From the NCBI GenBank assembly GCA_963580455.1, contig OY756968.1, positions 16,895,996 to 16,959,995 on the forward strand: DNA of 64,000 bases, read 5' to 3'. Positions 42,749-54,766 of the stretch are shown in pieces (position 1 is the stretch's first letter; every line of letters starts with the position of its first letter). The position numbers and the translations under genes are program-made. Source of the DNA: Euonymus europaeus (Eukaryota; Streptophyta; Magnoliopsida; Celastrales; Celastraceae). The notes beneath the pieces are model-generated. The model was not told the origin of the DNA. It did not search any database and saw nothing but the letters and a program-made list of their open reading frames with translations.

Positions 42749-44340
42749 TGATTGGAATGATAATTCATATATTTTTGTGGAGTTTGAAAGAAGAAAACTT
42801 GCGTTTTAATGCTTAAAAGCCACATTTTAGGTTTGAGTTGCCGAAATCCGTGTTAATGAGCCAATGCACAATTTTACACTTTGACATAGTCATTTTAGGT
42901 GTTTTGTAGTGGGTCAAGTTTGTTTGGTAGCTTAGAGATTGAAAATCCAAGTTTTGGGTATAGTGGTTAAAAGATGTGAAAATGATATCTCTTAAGCATT
43001 TGGGTTTCAATGTACCGAATTTGGTTCTATCAACCTAAAAATGGTTTTGACACTTGTTTGAGTTTGTTTCAGTCACTTGTGACTTGTTTGAATGGGTTTT
43101 GTAGGCTCCAGATTGATTGGGATCATTTTGAGAAGAATAAAGAATTAAGGAGCTGAAATTTGGAGTTTACTGTCATCCGTCCAGACACGTATCAGAAGGC
43201 GTCAAGATGCTTCAAGAAGAAAGGAGGGTAGAGGTGATTTCAAGTATCACCGTCCGGACAGCACTGTTCACCGTCCAGACGACCAAAGAAGGAAGAGTAA
43301 GAATTCAAAAATTGTTATTGAACAATCTGCGCAAGAGGTTTCGCATCAACTTTTGATGGTGAATATGATCAAATTTGAAGAAACTTTCTTCTACAATGTT
43401 GAATTAGACATTCAAAGCTCTCCAATGAGTATTCATAGGAATTAATCCATTGAGAATTGTAGTCTATGAAATTCAAAAAAAGTTGTTGTATCGAACAGTT
43501 CTAATAATTTGGGTTTTATGATTTTTAGTCAATTTTTTAAGGGCAAACTTGTCTAAATGTATTTTTGACAAATGAGACTTATTTGTAATGGGTTAGGATG
43601 GTCTTTTAACACTTTTATTAGGGTTTTAAGGGTCTTGAGACCCCATTCTCGTAACAACATTCATTTAGCCAAAAATCGCAATTCATCTTAGGGTTTTGTT
43701 CTCTCTTGCTTGTTCTTCATTTTGGTGCTTTGTTGGAGTTCAAAAATCATCCCAAAGAAGTTTGCTAGGAGTTTTGGAGACCCAACAAACTAGAAGAAGA
43801 AGTTCTTCCACTTTGTAGAGCTTGAGAAGAGCCCAAGTTGGAGTTGCTTCAACCTCTATTTGTAGATTGGAAAGCCATTTTGACTCAACTCTCGATATTG
43901 ATTTGATTTCTAAACTCTCTTTACATATTGCTATTTCATTTAGTTATCATATTTGGATTCTTGAATTCTAGTTCAATCTACTTGAGTATTTTCCATTCCG
44001 ATTTAGTTTCCGCTTTAATGATTATGTTATGTTTAGATGTGTTGATTTTGATTCCGATTTTTCTGCAGTAGTTTAGTTTCCATTTTATTTTTTGCATATT
44101 AGGGTTTAGTTCAATCAATCACCCCAAGAGGGAAAATCGAATCTAACCAATGATTAGTACAATTTTGCCACCACTTGACATTATGAATGTCATATTTAAT
44201 TAGTAGTTAGGTCAATAATCCATAGACCCAAGCTGAAACCAAAAGTCTTTGTGAGCCAATTTGGGATTCACTCCTATTATTATTTTGACAAACCTGCACT
44301 TAGGAAAGCGTAAATCCACTTACCTATTTTGGGTGAGTCA
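42749..44340. repeat. Athila-type solo LTR, 1592 bp
   Basis: It starts TGATTGGAATGAT and ends TTGGGTGAGTCA, with a perfect TSD GGAAA at 42744-42748 and 44341-44345. It is an inverted-orientation relative of 12081-13613: CACTTAGGAAAGCGTAAATCCACTTACC mirrors the start of that copy. It contains CCGTCCGGACAG palindromes near 43170-43290. No internal sequence is attached. Confidence 0.93.
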
Positions 44341-44345
44341 GGAAA

Positions 44346-45175
44346 CATCTCTCATATGAGGATATATCTCTGGATCTACTCCTTGGTTTCCTTCCCCAAA
44401 TTTGATGGTTACAATAACACATGATGGTGCCTTGAAGCCGACCAACCCCTTGAGTGTCAATTCTCTATTGTCGGGGTAGAGAATGAAAGGATGTTTATAT
44501 AGCGCTCATTCCCATGGATGTTAAGTTTCAGCTAGGGAATCTCCTAATCCTTTTTGGGGAGAGTTTGCTATTTCTATCACTGTTAGAAAATATGTCGCTA
44601 CGATCCTCTTTCCTTCTACTTTGATTTTTTTTATTTTGTTACTTTGACATTTTTCCAGGTTGTTTAGCCTAAAACTCTTTGGTTTTTTTCTAATTTAATA
44701 TCCTCCCACATCTTTTTTTATCTTTACCATCATGGGCTATGTTATCTCATGTTCAAAAAGGGATGCTGGCCTCAAAATATGCATCTTCCAACTATGATTG
44801 GAGAACAAACTATATTTTTGTTCAACTCCCATTATTTAAGGGTGGCGAGTTATCTTTCCACGCAAACTGGAGTAACCCAAGTATAGCAAGTTTTCTCGAT
44901 TACCTTCCTTTTTTTTAGATGAGTTTATTTGGTATATGACCGACACCTAAACGTGTGTACTACCCCAAGTGTAGCGTATAGAAGAGTAGTAATTTTTGGA
45001 GGAAAGCGTTTCAGATTTCTGTGAGAATGCAATACAATTTACAACGAATAGGAAAATTTTTTGGGAGAATGTAAACATTTGATCGGTAAATTCAGATTGG
45101 TTTCAAAATAGCAATGTAAATGGTTTGATTTAAAAATTAATTAAAAGATTATAGTCCTAATACATCATGGTAGAT
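44346..45175. other. Unassigned flank; 44937-45175 looks like a truncated Athila-type LTR
   Basis: TGACCGACACC...CCCCAAGTGTAGCG at 44937 onward resembles the beginning of the Athila-type LTRs here (plus-strand reading) but is cut at 45175 by the Athila element. 44346-44936 holds nothing I can assign. Confidence 0.4.
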
Positions 45176-46526
45176 TGACTAGCTTAGAAACCGAGAAGCT
45201 AAATGCTAACCCAAGTGTAGGAGTTTTCTTGTACAAATTACGACAAACCTAAATCATCTCCAAAAAAATCGATGCTCAATTCGCTCTTTTTTCTCTTTTT
45301 TTTTGAATAATTAAAACCTAAAGTACTCACAATGCAAAGGTAGAACAAAATTGCACTAGCCATAGACTAGATTCAGGTTTTCCCTCTTGGGGGTTTGAGT
45401 TTGAAACTATGCTAATTGAAAAGACGAAAATATAAATCACAATAAGGAAACTAAGTAATCTAGTCTAGAATGCAAAAATAACCATAACAAGAATAAAACC
45501 CTTAAGTAGTCATAAGCGAAACCTTAAGAAATTTCATCACCAAATTAAATGGCATAGAAAGTCAAATCAAACCAAACTAAACTAAACTAAATCATCCAAC
45601 AATCCAAATAATCCAACAATCCATAAACATCCAACAATTCAAAATGGCGTATAAAGTAGAATCAACCAAACTATGCATCAATTTAAACTATTCAAAGGGT
45701 AGGGAAACAAATCGAAGTAGTTGATGTAAAAAATCGTGAGATTCTTGATCTACAAATCAAGTTGGAGTCTTTCTTTCTTGGGCTCTTCTCAAGCTTTATA
45801 AGATTGGGTTCTTCTTCCCTTGAGTTGGCCAATACTCCAAAGTCTCTATCAATCTCTCGCAAATATCTCTTAGCAAAACCCATAAAAATGAAGAACTATT
45901 AGTAAAAACCAGCAAGAATAACCACAGAGAAGTTTTTATCGTGAACAATCCCACAACCACCTTTTCCCGACACAAAAACTTGTGTTTTTGTTGCTATTAG
46001 GGTTCCTCCTAGCAAAAAATACTCTTTTACCCTTATACAAACAAAGCACATTGGTCAAAAAAGCATTTAGACAAGTTTGCCCTTAAAAAATTGACTAAAA
46101 ATCACAAAACCCGAATTACTGGAATTGTTCAAAACAATTTCTTTAAATTCCACACACTTCAATTCTCAATGTATTTATGCGTATGAATACTCGTTGGAAA
46201 TATTTGGATGTCTACTTCAACTTTGTAGTAGAAATTCAATCATATTCACCTTCAAAAGTTGATGAGAAACTTCTTGTGCAGATTGTTCAACAACAGTATT
46301 TTTGGCTTTCCACTCTTCCGAAACTATCCCGGTTGATCCGAAATCTAAAAAAGTCATTCACACACATCAAATATGTCTAAAACAACTATGCTAAAGTGTC
46401 AAATTCATTATTGGCTCCATAAAACGAATTTCGGCAAATCAAACCTAAAATGTGACTTTTATGCTAAAAACTCAAAAAATTCATTCTTTCAGTGCCAATA
46501 ATATGTGCAAATACTCATCCCAATCA
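45176..46526 (-). repeat. Athila 3' LTR, 1351 bp, complete
   Basis: Plus-strand reading starts TGACTAGCTT and ends CATCCCAATCA. It includes the uninterrupted stretch AAAATATAAATCACAATAAGG (about 45428) that serves as the empty site for the solo LTR inserted in the 5' LTR. Confidence 0.88.
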
Positions 46527-48190
46527 CAATCCCCAACTAGCATTTTGCTAGTCCTCAAGAAAAATAGCGTAAACATATTTGGATGAATTTTATAGGGTAA
46601 AACTCAAAGAAGACCACAAAACCAGGAGAGTGTGTGTATGAAGCATCCATTGAGAAGTTTTTCTTCAAATGGTTAATCCTTAGAATAAACACATGACAAA
46701 GATGCGAGAAAACACAAATCTCAACCAAGTCTTGATTTTAACTAAAAAGTTTGCTTCATTTTGAAATCGCACTCCTCTTGGCATGTAGAATGTCCATGCC
46801 ATGAATTCATATTACAGAGTACAAGAATGCTTCATCAAAATAATTTCAAACATGAAGTGCAAGCCGACATATGCTTACTTTTTCAAAAATCTCTCCACTA
46901 ATATAGCCCAACACATGACCAATGATCCAATAGGACTTTACAAGCACATAACGTAAGGTTGAGGTTAAGGGTAGGTAAAAATGAATATTTTAGGCTCAAA
47001 CCATAACTCAAATATACATGTCAATGAAAAATGATCCACATACTCATGGATGCCCAAAAACTTCCTCATCTCACTTGTCCACTCTCCTTTTCTCTTTTCT
47101 TCTTTATTTTCCTCTTTTACTATTTTTTTAACATATATTCTCATGCCACTTTGACTTTATTTGTGGCATTTGACCTTTTGTCCATCAAGCACACCCCAAA
47201 CTTGAATATTTGCATTTTATGAACTAGGGTAATGCCATTTTTTTAATTAATTTTTCTTCTTCTTCTTCTTGTTTTTTTTTTTGTAATCAATACCTTTACA
47301 AATATTCACCCTCACAACCAATTATCATATATAAAAACACCACTCAAACCATTGCAAGATGATACGCATGAGCATTTCACCAAAAACATGTACATTCGAC
47401 TTATGCGGGTGATGCATAGAGAAATTTTTTGTTCTATCTAGGTACATATATAGGTGCCAAACAAAAGGTTATCATTAGGCTCAAAGGGGACAACTAGGGA
47501 ATCATTTTAAGTACCGTTGGCTAGAAATAAGGCTCAAACAACCAAAGAAGGCCTATGTCATCTCATCAATCAAAGTGTGGACTAGGATTTCACCTTAAGA
47601 GTTCATCAAGTGAGTTCTAGTGCTTGTGAAATCAATTAATTAACATCAAGCATAACTTCTCCAAAAATCCAACACTTCCAAACTACATGATCTTGTGCTT
47701 GAAATGAGAAAGAATCTAAATTTCAAAACAAGACAATCTAAAAAGTCAAGCACAAGCCAAGGGATCATATATACCTCCCACAACAAGTCACGGTCCATAG
47801 TTATCATCATAGGCAATTAAGGATTCACCGTAACATACGACTTCCACAACAAAAAATCTAGATTTTTTATTTTTTATTTGAATATATATATAACACAATA
47901 AGAACAACTGAGCAACCCCAACTAGTGCAAAACATGGTCCTCCATAAATGGAACAAGAAACAAGGTGCATATGAACATAGAAAGTAAATAAACAAGGCAC
48001 GCAAGTGAAAACAGTAAACTAGACACAACTAAGACATCAAGCAGTTCTAAGACTATAATACTTTCAAAGTATCGCAAACAAACGGTGTAGTGTCATGGCA
48101 TTGACACTCCCATGAGTATATCCACAAACAACATAATAAAAAAACATAAAAATGCCAACTAACAATAATACTTAACAAGGAAAGGAAATA
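46527..48190 (-). other. Athila non-coding 3' region and polypurine tract
   Basis: Next to the LTR the minus strand reads AGTTGGGGATTG, a probable PPT, with a small CTAGCATTTTGCTAG palindrome beside it. The rest, to the end of integrase, is AT-rich with TTCTTCTTCTTC and poly-T runs (about 47255-47285). No envelope-like ORF is recognisable. Confidence 0.6.
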
Positions 48191-51100
48191 AAAGTGCAAA
48201 GGAAGAGAAATCAGAGTACTCCCTCAGTATCCTATAATGGCAAAGTCTCGTCTTCTGGTGAAAAAAAGAGCAAGGAATGGCTTGAGACATTGTTCATCGA
48301 TAGTGAAAGGGCTTCCATTTTTGGGATTAGTAACATCTATCGCACCATGGTGGTGGACTTTTGGACAATGTATGGTCCACTCCAATGAGACTTTAATTTT
48401 GCAGGAAAGATGTAGAGCCTAGAATTGTATAGCAGAACTTGTAGATCATGCTTAAAAGTCTTGGGGATGATTTTCTTACAATGCAAAGCCTTCATTCTTT
48501 TCTTGCATAGGTGAGAATTATCATAGGCATCCCTTCGAGCTTCATCTAACTTGGAGCTCTACAACTTTCTTAAACCCTTGGCATTATCAAGATTAATCTT
48601 TCCTGGCTGGTGGGACTGTTTTTTCTAAAATAAGTTTAATCTATATATTAGCCTACTCGACTTGGCCATTGATTTGGGGATGATATGGAGTAGAAACCTT
48701 GTGGGTCACCCCACACACTTTTGCATAAGGTTTTGAAATGGTTTGTTGCAAAAATGCAAACCCCCATCACTAATAATGGCTTTAGGCATACCAAAGCGAG
48801 TAAACGAGGCTTTAAAGAATTGAAGTACAACCTTATGATCATTTGTTTTACATGGGATTGCTTCTACCCATTTGGAAACATAATCAACAACAAGTACTAT
48901 GTAAATATAGCCACAAGAATAGGGAAAAAGTCTCATAAAGTTAATTCTCCAACAATCAAATATCTCAAGTGTCAAAATAGGGGAAAGGGGGATGAGACAT
49001 GGGACACTACAAAGAGTTGCTCATCTGGAAAATCATCCTTCAAAGGTGGAGAAGGTGTAGGTGATTCTCCCCATTTCAATAGGGACAAGCGGTCCGCAAC
49101 AACATTCTCGACCTCCTTCTTGTCCTTAATAATGTGATTAAACTCTTGCAATAATAGAATCCATCAGATCAACATGGGATTCGCATCTTTCTATGTCAAC
49201 AAATACTTTAGAGCAGAATGGTCAGTAAAAACAGTAACAAGAGATCTAATAATATATTTCCTAAAATTATCCAAAACAAATACAATAGCAAACAACTCTT
49301 TCTCAGTGGTGGCGTAATTTTTTTGGACGTCATTTAAAGTTCTACTTGCACAGTAAATAATAGATGATTTGTTATCTACTATTTGGCCCAACATAGTACA
49401 TAAAGCAAAATCACTATCATCAGTCATAATTTCAAATGGTGAGTCCCACCTAAGAGGTTGCATAATAAGAGAAACTATAAAGTGTTGCTTCAAAGTATCA
49501 AAAGCATGGTGACATTCATCAGTCCAAATAAAATCATCATCATTTTGTAATAAAGCACAAAGTGATTTTGAAATGCTATTAAAGCCTTGTATGAAACGCC
49601 TATAAAAACAATGACCTAGGAATGACAGAATGTCCTTAACTGTCCTAGGAATAGGCAATTGGGAGATCAATTCTATTTTGGCCCCATGAACTTCTATGCC
49701 ACATTTAGAAACTACATGTCCAAGCACTGAACCACTAGTGACCATGAATTAACATTTTTTCAGTTTAGCAATAGATTATTTTCCTCACATATAGTCAAGA
49801 CAACAAAAATATTTTTCAAACACGCATTAAAGGAGCATCCAAAAATAGAGAAGTCATCCATAAACACTCCATACATGTCATCAAGCATATCAAAGAAAAT
49901 TTTCATCATGCAACGCTGAAAACTAACAGGTGTATTACATAAACCAAATGACATTCTTCTAAAGGCAGAAGTTCCAAAAGGACAAGTGAAACTAGTTTTC
50001 TCTTAATCCTGTCGAGCTATAGCAATTTGATAATAGCTAGAAAAGCCATCCAGAAAGCAACAAAAAGCATTACCAGCTACATTTTCCAAAATTTGGTCTA
50101 GGAAAGGTAAGGGAAAATGATCTTTTTGACTAACCGAATTTAAATTTTGATAGTCTATGGACATGCGCCAACTAGTAATCTTCCTATTAGGAATTAATTC
50201 ATCTTTAGCATTTTCAAGGTCTGTTAAACCAAAATTTTTTTAGGACTACTTGTGTTGGACTTATCTACTTGCTATTGGAGATAGGAAAGATAATGCCAAC
50301 TACTATAAGCTTTAAAACTTGCTTCTTCACTACTTGCTTCATGGTTGGATTAAGTCTTCTCTGAGTGTCACGTACTGGCTTAGGATTCCCCTCTAGAAAA
50401 ATATTACGAGTGCAAATGGAGGGGTCATTCCTCTTGATATCAGCAATAGTTTGACCTATAGCTCCCTTATGCTACTTTAACACTGCTAATAAATATGCCT
50501 CCTACTCCAAACTCAAATGGGATGATATAACCACTGGGTATGTACCCTCAACTGGCCCTAAAAAAATATATTTCATTCTTGCAAGTATGGCTTCAGCTCA
50601 AGTGTTGGAAACTCTTCTTTAGATGGTTGCATGGCTTCCGAAAAATCAATAATCTCAAATGTAAGGCCATGCCATCTACCAATATGATCTATACCCACTA
50701 ACTCAGCTGAATCAGATACCTCATCCTTCAACTTAGTAGAAGTTATACCAACAAAATCAATTGACTTCTTGGAATGATCATCATCAAGCATGCTCTCTGA
50801 ATCAAACATAAAAATAACTCCGAATGAGTAATATCAGAAACCTAATGAACTATCTGCAACTCTGTATCATCACATCCCTTAGACATCTTGCAGACACTGA
50901 AAACATTCATCTCCATAGTTTGATACCAAATGTAATCTTGAGGACTCCACTTCTTTAATTGATCAGAGCATTCAAGGTTGCAAGAAATGGATGTCCTAAA
51001 ACGATAGGATCATGGTAAAATGTAGAAATAGGTTGTTGCACAACCAAAACTACAAAATCTACTAGATAATAAAACTTGTCTACCTGGAAAAGTACATCGT

Positions 51101-54100
51101 CCATAACACCTCTCATCATCATAACTGATCTATCTACCAACTGCAATAGCATGGATGTCTTTTTAAGTTCAACCAAACCCAGTTGTTCATAAACAGAATA
51201 AGGTAATAAATTCACACTGCTATCCAAACCCAACAAAGCTCTTCCAATTCTGGAGTCACCAATCATAATAGAAATAGTATGGAAACCACGATCTCAAAGC
51301 TTTTGTAGGATCTCACTCAAGATTTAGGCACTTACTTGCTCAGTCAAGAAAGCCTTCTTATTCACATTTAACCTTCTCTTCACTGTGTAAAGATCTTTCA
51401 AGAATTTTATGTAACAGGGAATCCGCTAGATAACATCCAAGAGTTCTATGTTGATCTTCACTTGCTTAAATATCTCTTGGATTTCTGTATTGTGCTTGCT
51501 CTTCTGACTAGCCACTAATCTCTGATGGTAAGGCACTGCATGCTGGTAAACTCTCTCACTACTAGGTTTAGCTGCTACTGGCTTTTTCAACTTTGAACTC
51601 TCTTCATCGTTCTTCTTTTATGTCTCATTGGAAGTTTGTCACAACAATAGAGGTAAGAGGAGTACTCTGACTACCCACAACTATATCAAGCTGAGTGAGA
51701 TATCTCCAAGTTCTAAGAGTTGTAATAGCCTTAGCTCTTTCAAAATTATCATGGGAGACATTGTTCACTTATTGCTCATACACTTGTGGATTCCACTGAG
51801 GTTTAGCTGGGTACTTCCTCTTATCAAGAGTACTCAATGTGGTACTGATTTTTTTGAATTATGCCTTGCAAATCATTGATGAGTTGTGTATTCTGATTGT
51901 TTGTAGTAGCCTAAACTTGCATAAACTACTGAAAGGTAGTAGCCATCTGTGCTATGGTATCATCTAGAGACCTCTTAGGTGGAGCAACATGTGGAGCTAT
52001 AAATCCTGAAGGAACTATTGTAAGATAACTCTGAGTATGATGGAATTGCCGTGGAGGATGTAAGGTTCCAGTGACTCATACACGCAGCGAAAATTAAAAA
52101 TTTCACCGAAACCTTCCTGAGGATCCATGCGAAAGGGCATAAATCGGTGTTAGTCGTTTACCTGTTGTAGTGCAAAAATCAAAAGTTTGCTTGCAAAGTC
52201 CGAATCAACCAACACTATTCAAACGAACAGCACCTCTATGGTATCCACACGAACAAGGCAAAGATCTGAATCCCTTCCAAGGTTATGCTAGTAACCGGGG
52301 ATATGGCTGCTCAAACTCGTTTTTCTCTCAACATTCTATATTGCTGCTTGTTCTCCAGGAAAAAAACCACACAAGGGTTATAAACTATAACCCTAAATAT
52401 AGCGAGCCAAGCAAAATGGATAGCCCACATCCCCTTAAGAAAAGGAGCTCACGTTTTTTACGCTTGACCACGTTCAATCAATCCCATTAATTAAACCGGT
52501 CATGGACCCTACATAAAGTCCTGAGCCCCAACGTAAATTGTTATTCTCTAATAACATTATCTTTGACTTATTCTATGTGTGCAGCCCTATAGGTTCTCAT
52601 TATGTTGGCAGGGAAACTAAAATCATATTCTAGCATCACAAATAGTGAGAGGTATCTAGCAACAAATCATTGCTACCCAAGTAAAGGGAATGTCAGTGAT
52701 TCGACATAACCTTTATTTGTGACCAATTTTACATGCAGTCCATTTGTCCTTCATATCTTGATCAAAATTGAGGCATGGAATGTGTCATCCTCATATAGTT
52801 TAATCTATGTGTTTCTTGATTCCGAGTAGACTATAATAAACAAACGAGATCAGTATCACATATTGACTCATTTGAGCATTTTCATGCATTTCTCAGTCTC
52901 ACTCAATCAAGGGGCCCACGGATATTAATCCTGTTATATAGGAGGGACAAATTTCATCTAGGTCACCACATCCCTCCGCATAATTCGTGATACACCCAAT
53001 CACCAACTTTATAGCCAATCCTTTTACAGGTGACATTAGACAGTATCAAAGTGTATAACTCCTCATGTCGGGAACCGTAATGATTTCAGGTCAAAGAACA
53101 ACATACATCATCGTCACTATGAGAATAGCTTATGACATTCATATAACAATCCATGTGGTATTCTCATGATGGGTCTATTCAGTACTTCTGTTCTCTAACA
53201 AGTACCCATGTATTGATTTGATATCTCATATCCATGACCTGTAAGATTTGGTCATCAATCAACCTACATACTAGTCTCAATGTATTAATGTTATCCCAAT
53301 TAATAATAATACTTGACTAGGGACGTTTAAGAATAGTGTTCTATATGCATCCATGAGGATCTCACGTTCAAGTCACACACTTGAGTCCTATGACATCGAA
53401 CCAACTATTTCAGGGATATTTATCACAATCATTTATATAGCGCAGATAAATAAATCATAATAAATGAAATACCTTAATATAACATAATAAATATATGCTA
53501 ATACAATCATCCTACGATTGGCTCCTAGGACATACACGAACAGAGGAGCCATCTGCTGTTGGAGCTACTGCAGATAAATTTGTAAAGATTGTCTAGGATG
53601 ATCATTTCTCCATGAAAAATTGAGGTGATTCTTCCAGTTCTATGGGTGATAAGTGTTGTGTGACTCGAATAAGCACATATGGAACATGCCTCAACTGTCG
53701 TTGCCACTTTCACTTTCTCAAAGTCCATAACTTCTAACCTCATAGTAAGAGTATCTATCTTAGCTTGTATAGTAGTATTCTCCTTGAGCTCATATTTACC
53801 TCCTCTAAAAATAAGTCTCAATAGTTGGGCATTCAAATGAGATCTATCAGTCGTAGTGTTCCACTAGATTGCACTTTGAGATAAGCAGTGAAAGAATGTT
53901 AATGCCTCAGTTGGTTCTTTACTAAAGAATTCTCCATTACACATGGTCTGAACAAACTATTTGCATACTTGAGTGAGAGCTATGTAGAAGAAACTTACAA
54001 ACCTCCAAGGTTCAAATCTATGGCGAGTGCATATGTTCAACAATTCCTTGAATCTCTCCCAACTAGCTTGAAATGTTTCATCACCCACTTGAGTAAATTG

Positions 54101-54470
54101 GCTTATCCTCTCTTTAAGTGATTGATTTCTTTTAAAAGGAAAGAATTTTTCTAAGAACTAACACTACATATCAGTCCAACAAGTAATAGAATTAGGCCTA
54201 AAAGAATTAAACCAATTTTTTGCTTTATCCTTCAAGGAAAAAGGGAAAAAACGAAGCCAAATATACACATCAGTGAGATGTTGGTAAAGGCTCTCAGATT
54301 CCATCCCATGGAATTCAGGCATGACAGACATTGTGCCATGTTTAACAGAGAAATTAGGAGCATTTTCAGGCAATGCTATGCATCAAGGTGTAGTAGTGCG
54401 AGTGGGCCGCATAAAATTTTTAAGAGCATGTGGTGGTGGAACAGTCATATTTTCCAAATTTTCTTCTTCA
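48190..54470 (-). pseudogene. Athila gag-pol relic
   Basis: Gag: LRFFPFSLKDKAKNWF (about 54250) through EACSICAYSSHTT (53690), then, after the nested solo LTR, KRSLDDTIAQMATTFQ (about 51970). Protease at 51480-50955 has VKINIELLDVI, KFLKDLYTVKRRL and RALLGLDSSVNLLPYSVYEQ, where the usual DLGAS active-site Asp is Gly. Reverse transcriptase includes MSFGLCNTPVSFQRCM and FMDDFS (about 49930-49860). RNase H has YCASRTLNDVQKNYATTEKE (about 49330). Integrase has VVDYVSKWVEAIPC, IISDGGLHFCN, then HPQINGQVE and IKLILEKTVPP (48890-48610), and a C-terminal LHLFPAKLKSHWSGP (about 48400). Many stops and frameshifts; inactive. Confidence 0.9.
52059..53542. repeat. Copia-type solo LTR, 1484 bp, in Athila gag
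   Basis: It starts TGTAAGGTTCC and ends CACGAACA, with TSD GAGGA at 52054-52058 and 53543-53547. ACACGCAGCGAAA near the start parallels the solo LTR at 35368. A minus-strand TATATAAA (53432-53439) suggests the sense strand is minus. The Athila gag frame continues on both sides, so this is an insertion. Confidence 0.85.
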
Positions 54471-54747
54471 AATAAATATAATAATGCAAATCTTGATTTA
54501 GTAGAAGAAGTAACATAAATGTTATTTATCTCTATGTTGTGTACACTACTAGCAATGCTAGAAGAAACCTTACATAGTCGACTTATATGGTCTCTAATCT
54601 AAGATATGAATAATCAACCCATATAGTAAGGATAACTCAAGCAACTGAAAATCAAACCAATAATTGTGCACCTAAGAATAATAGCAACCAAAAATAGTGA
54701 AATAACATCAACAAGGATAAGAGACAAATTGGAAAGCACCGATCATT

Positions 54748-54760
54748 GGCAACAGCGCCA
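54748..54760 (-). other. Athila primer-binding site
   Basis: TGGCGCTGTTGCC on the minus strand, six bases inside the 5' LTR, matches the Athila-type site TGGCGCCGTTGCC (tRNA-Asp type) with one change. Confidence 0.9.
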
Positions 54761-54766
54761 AAAACT

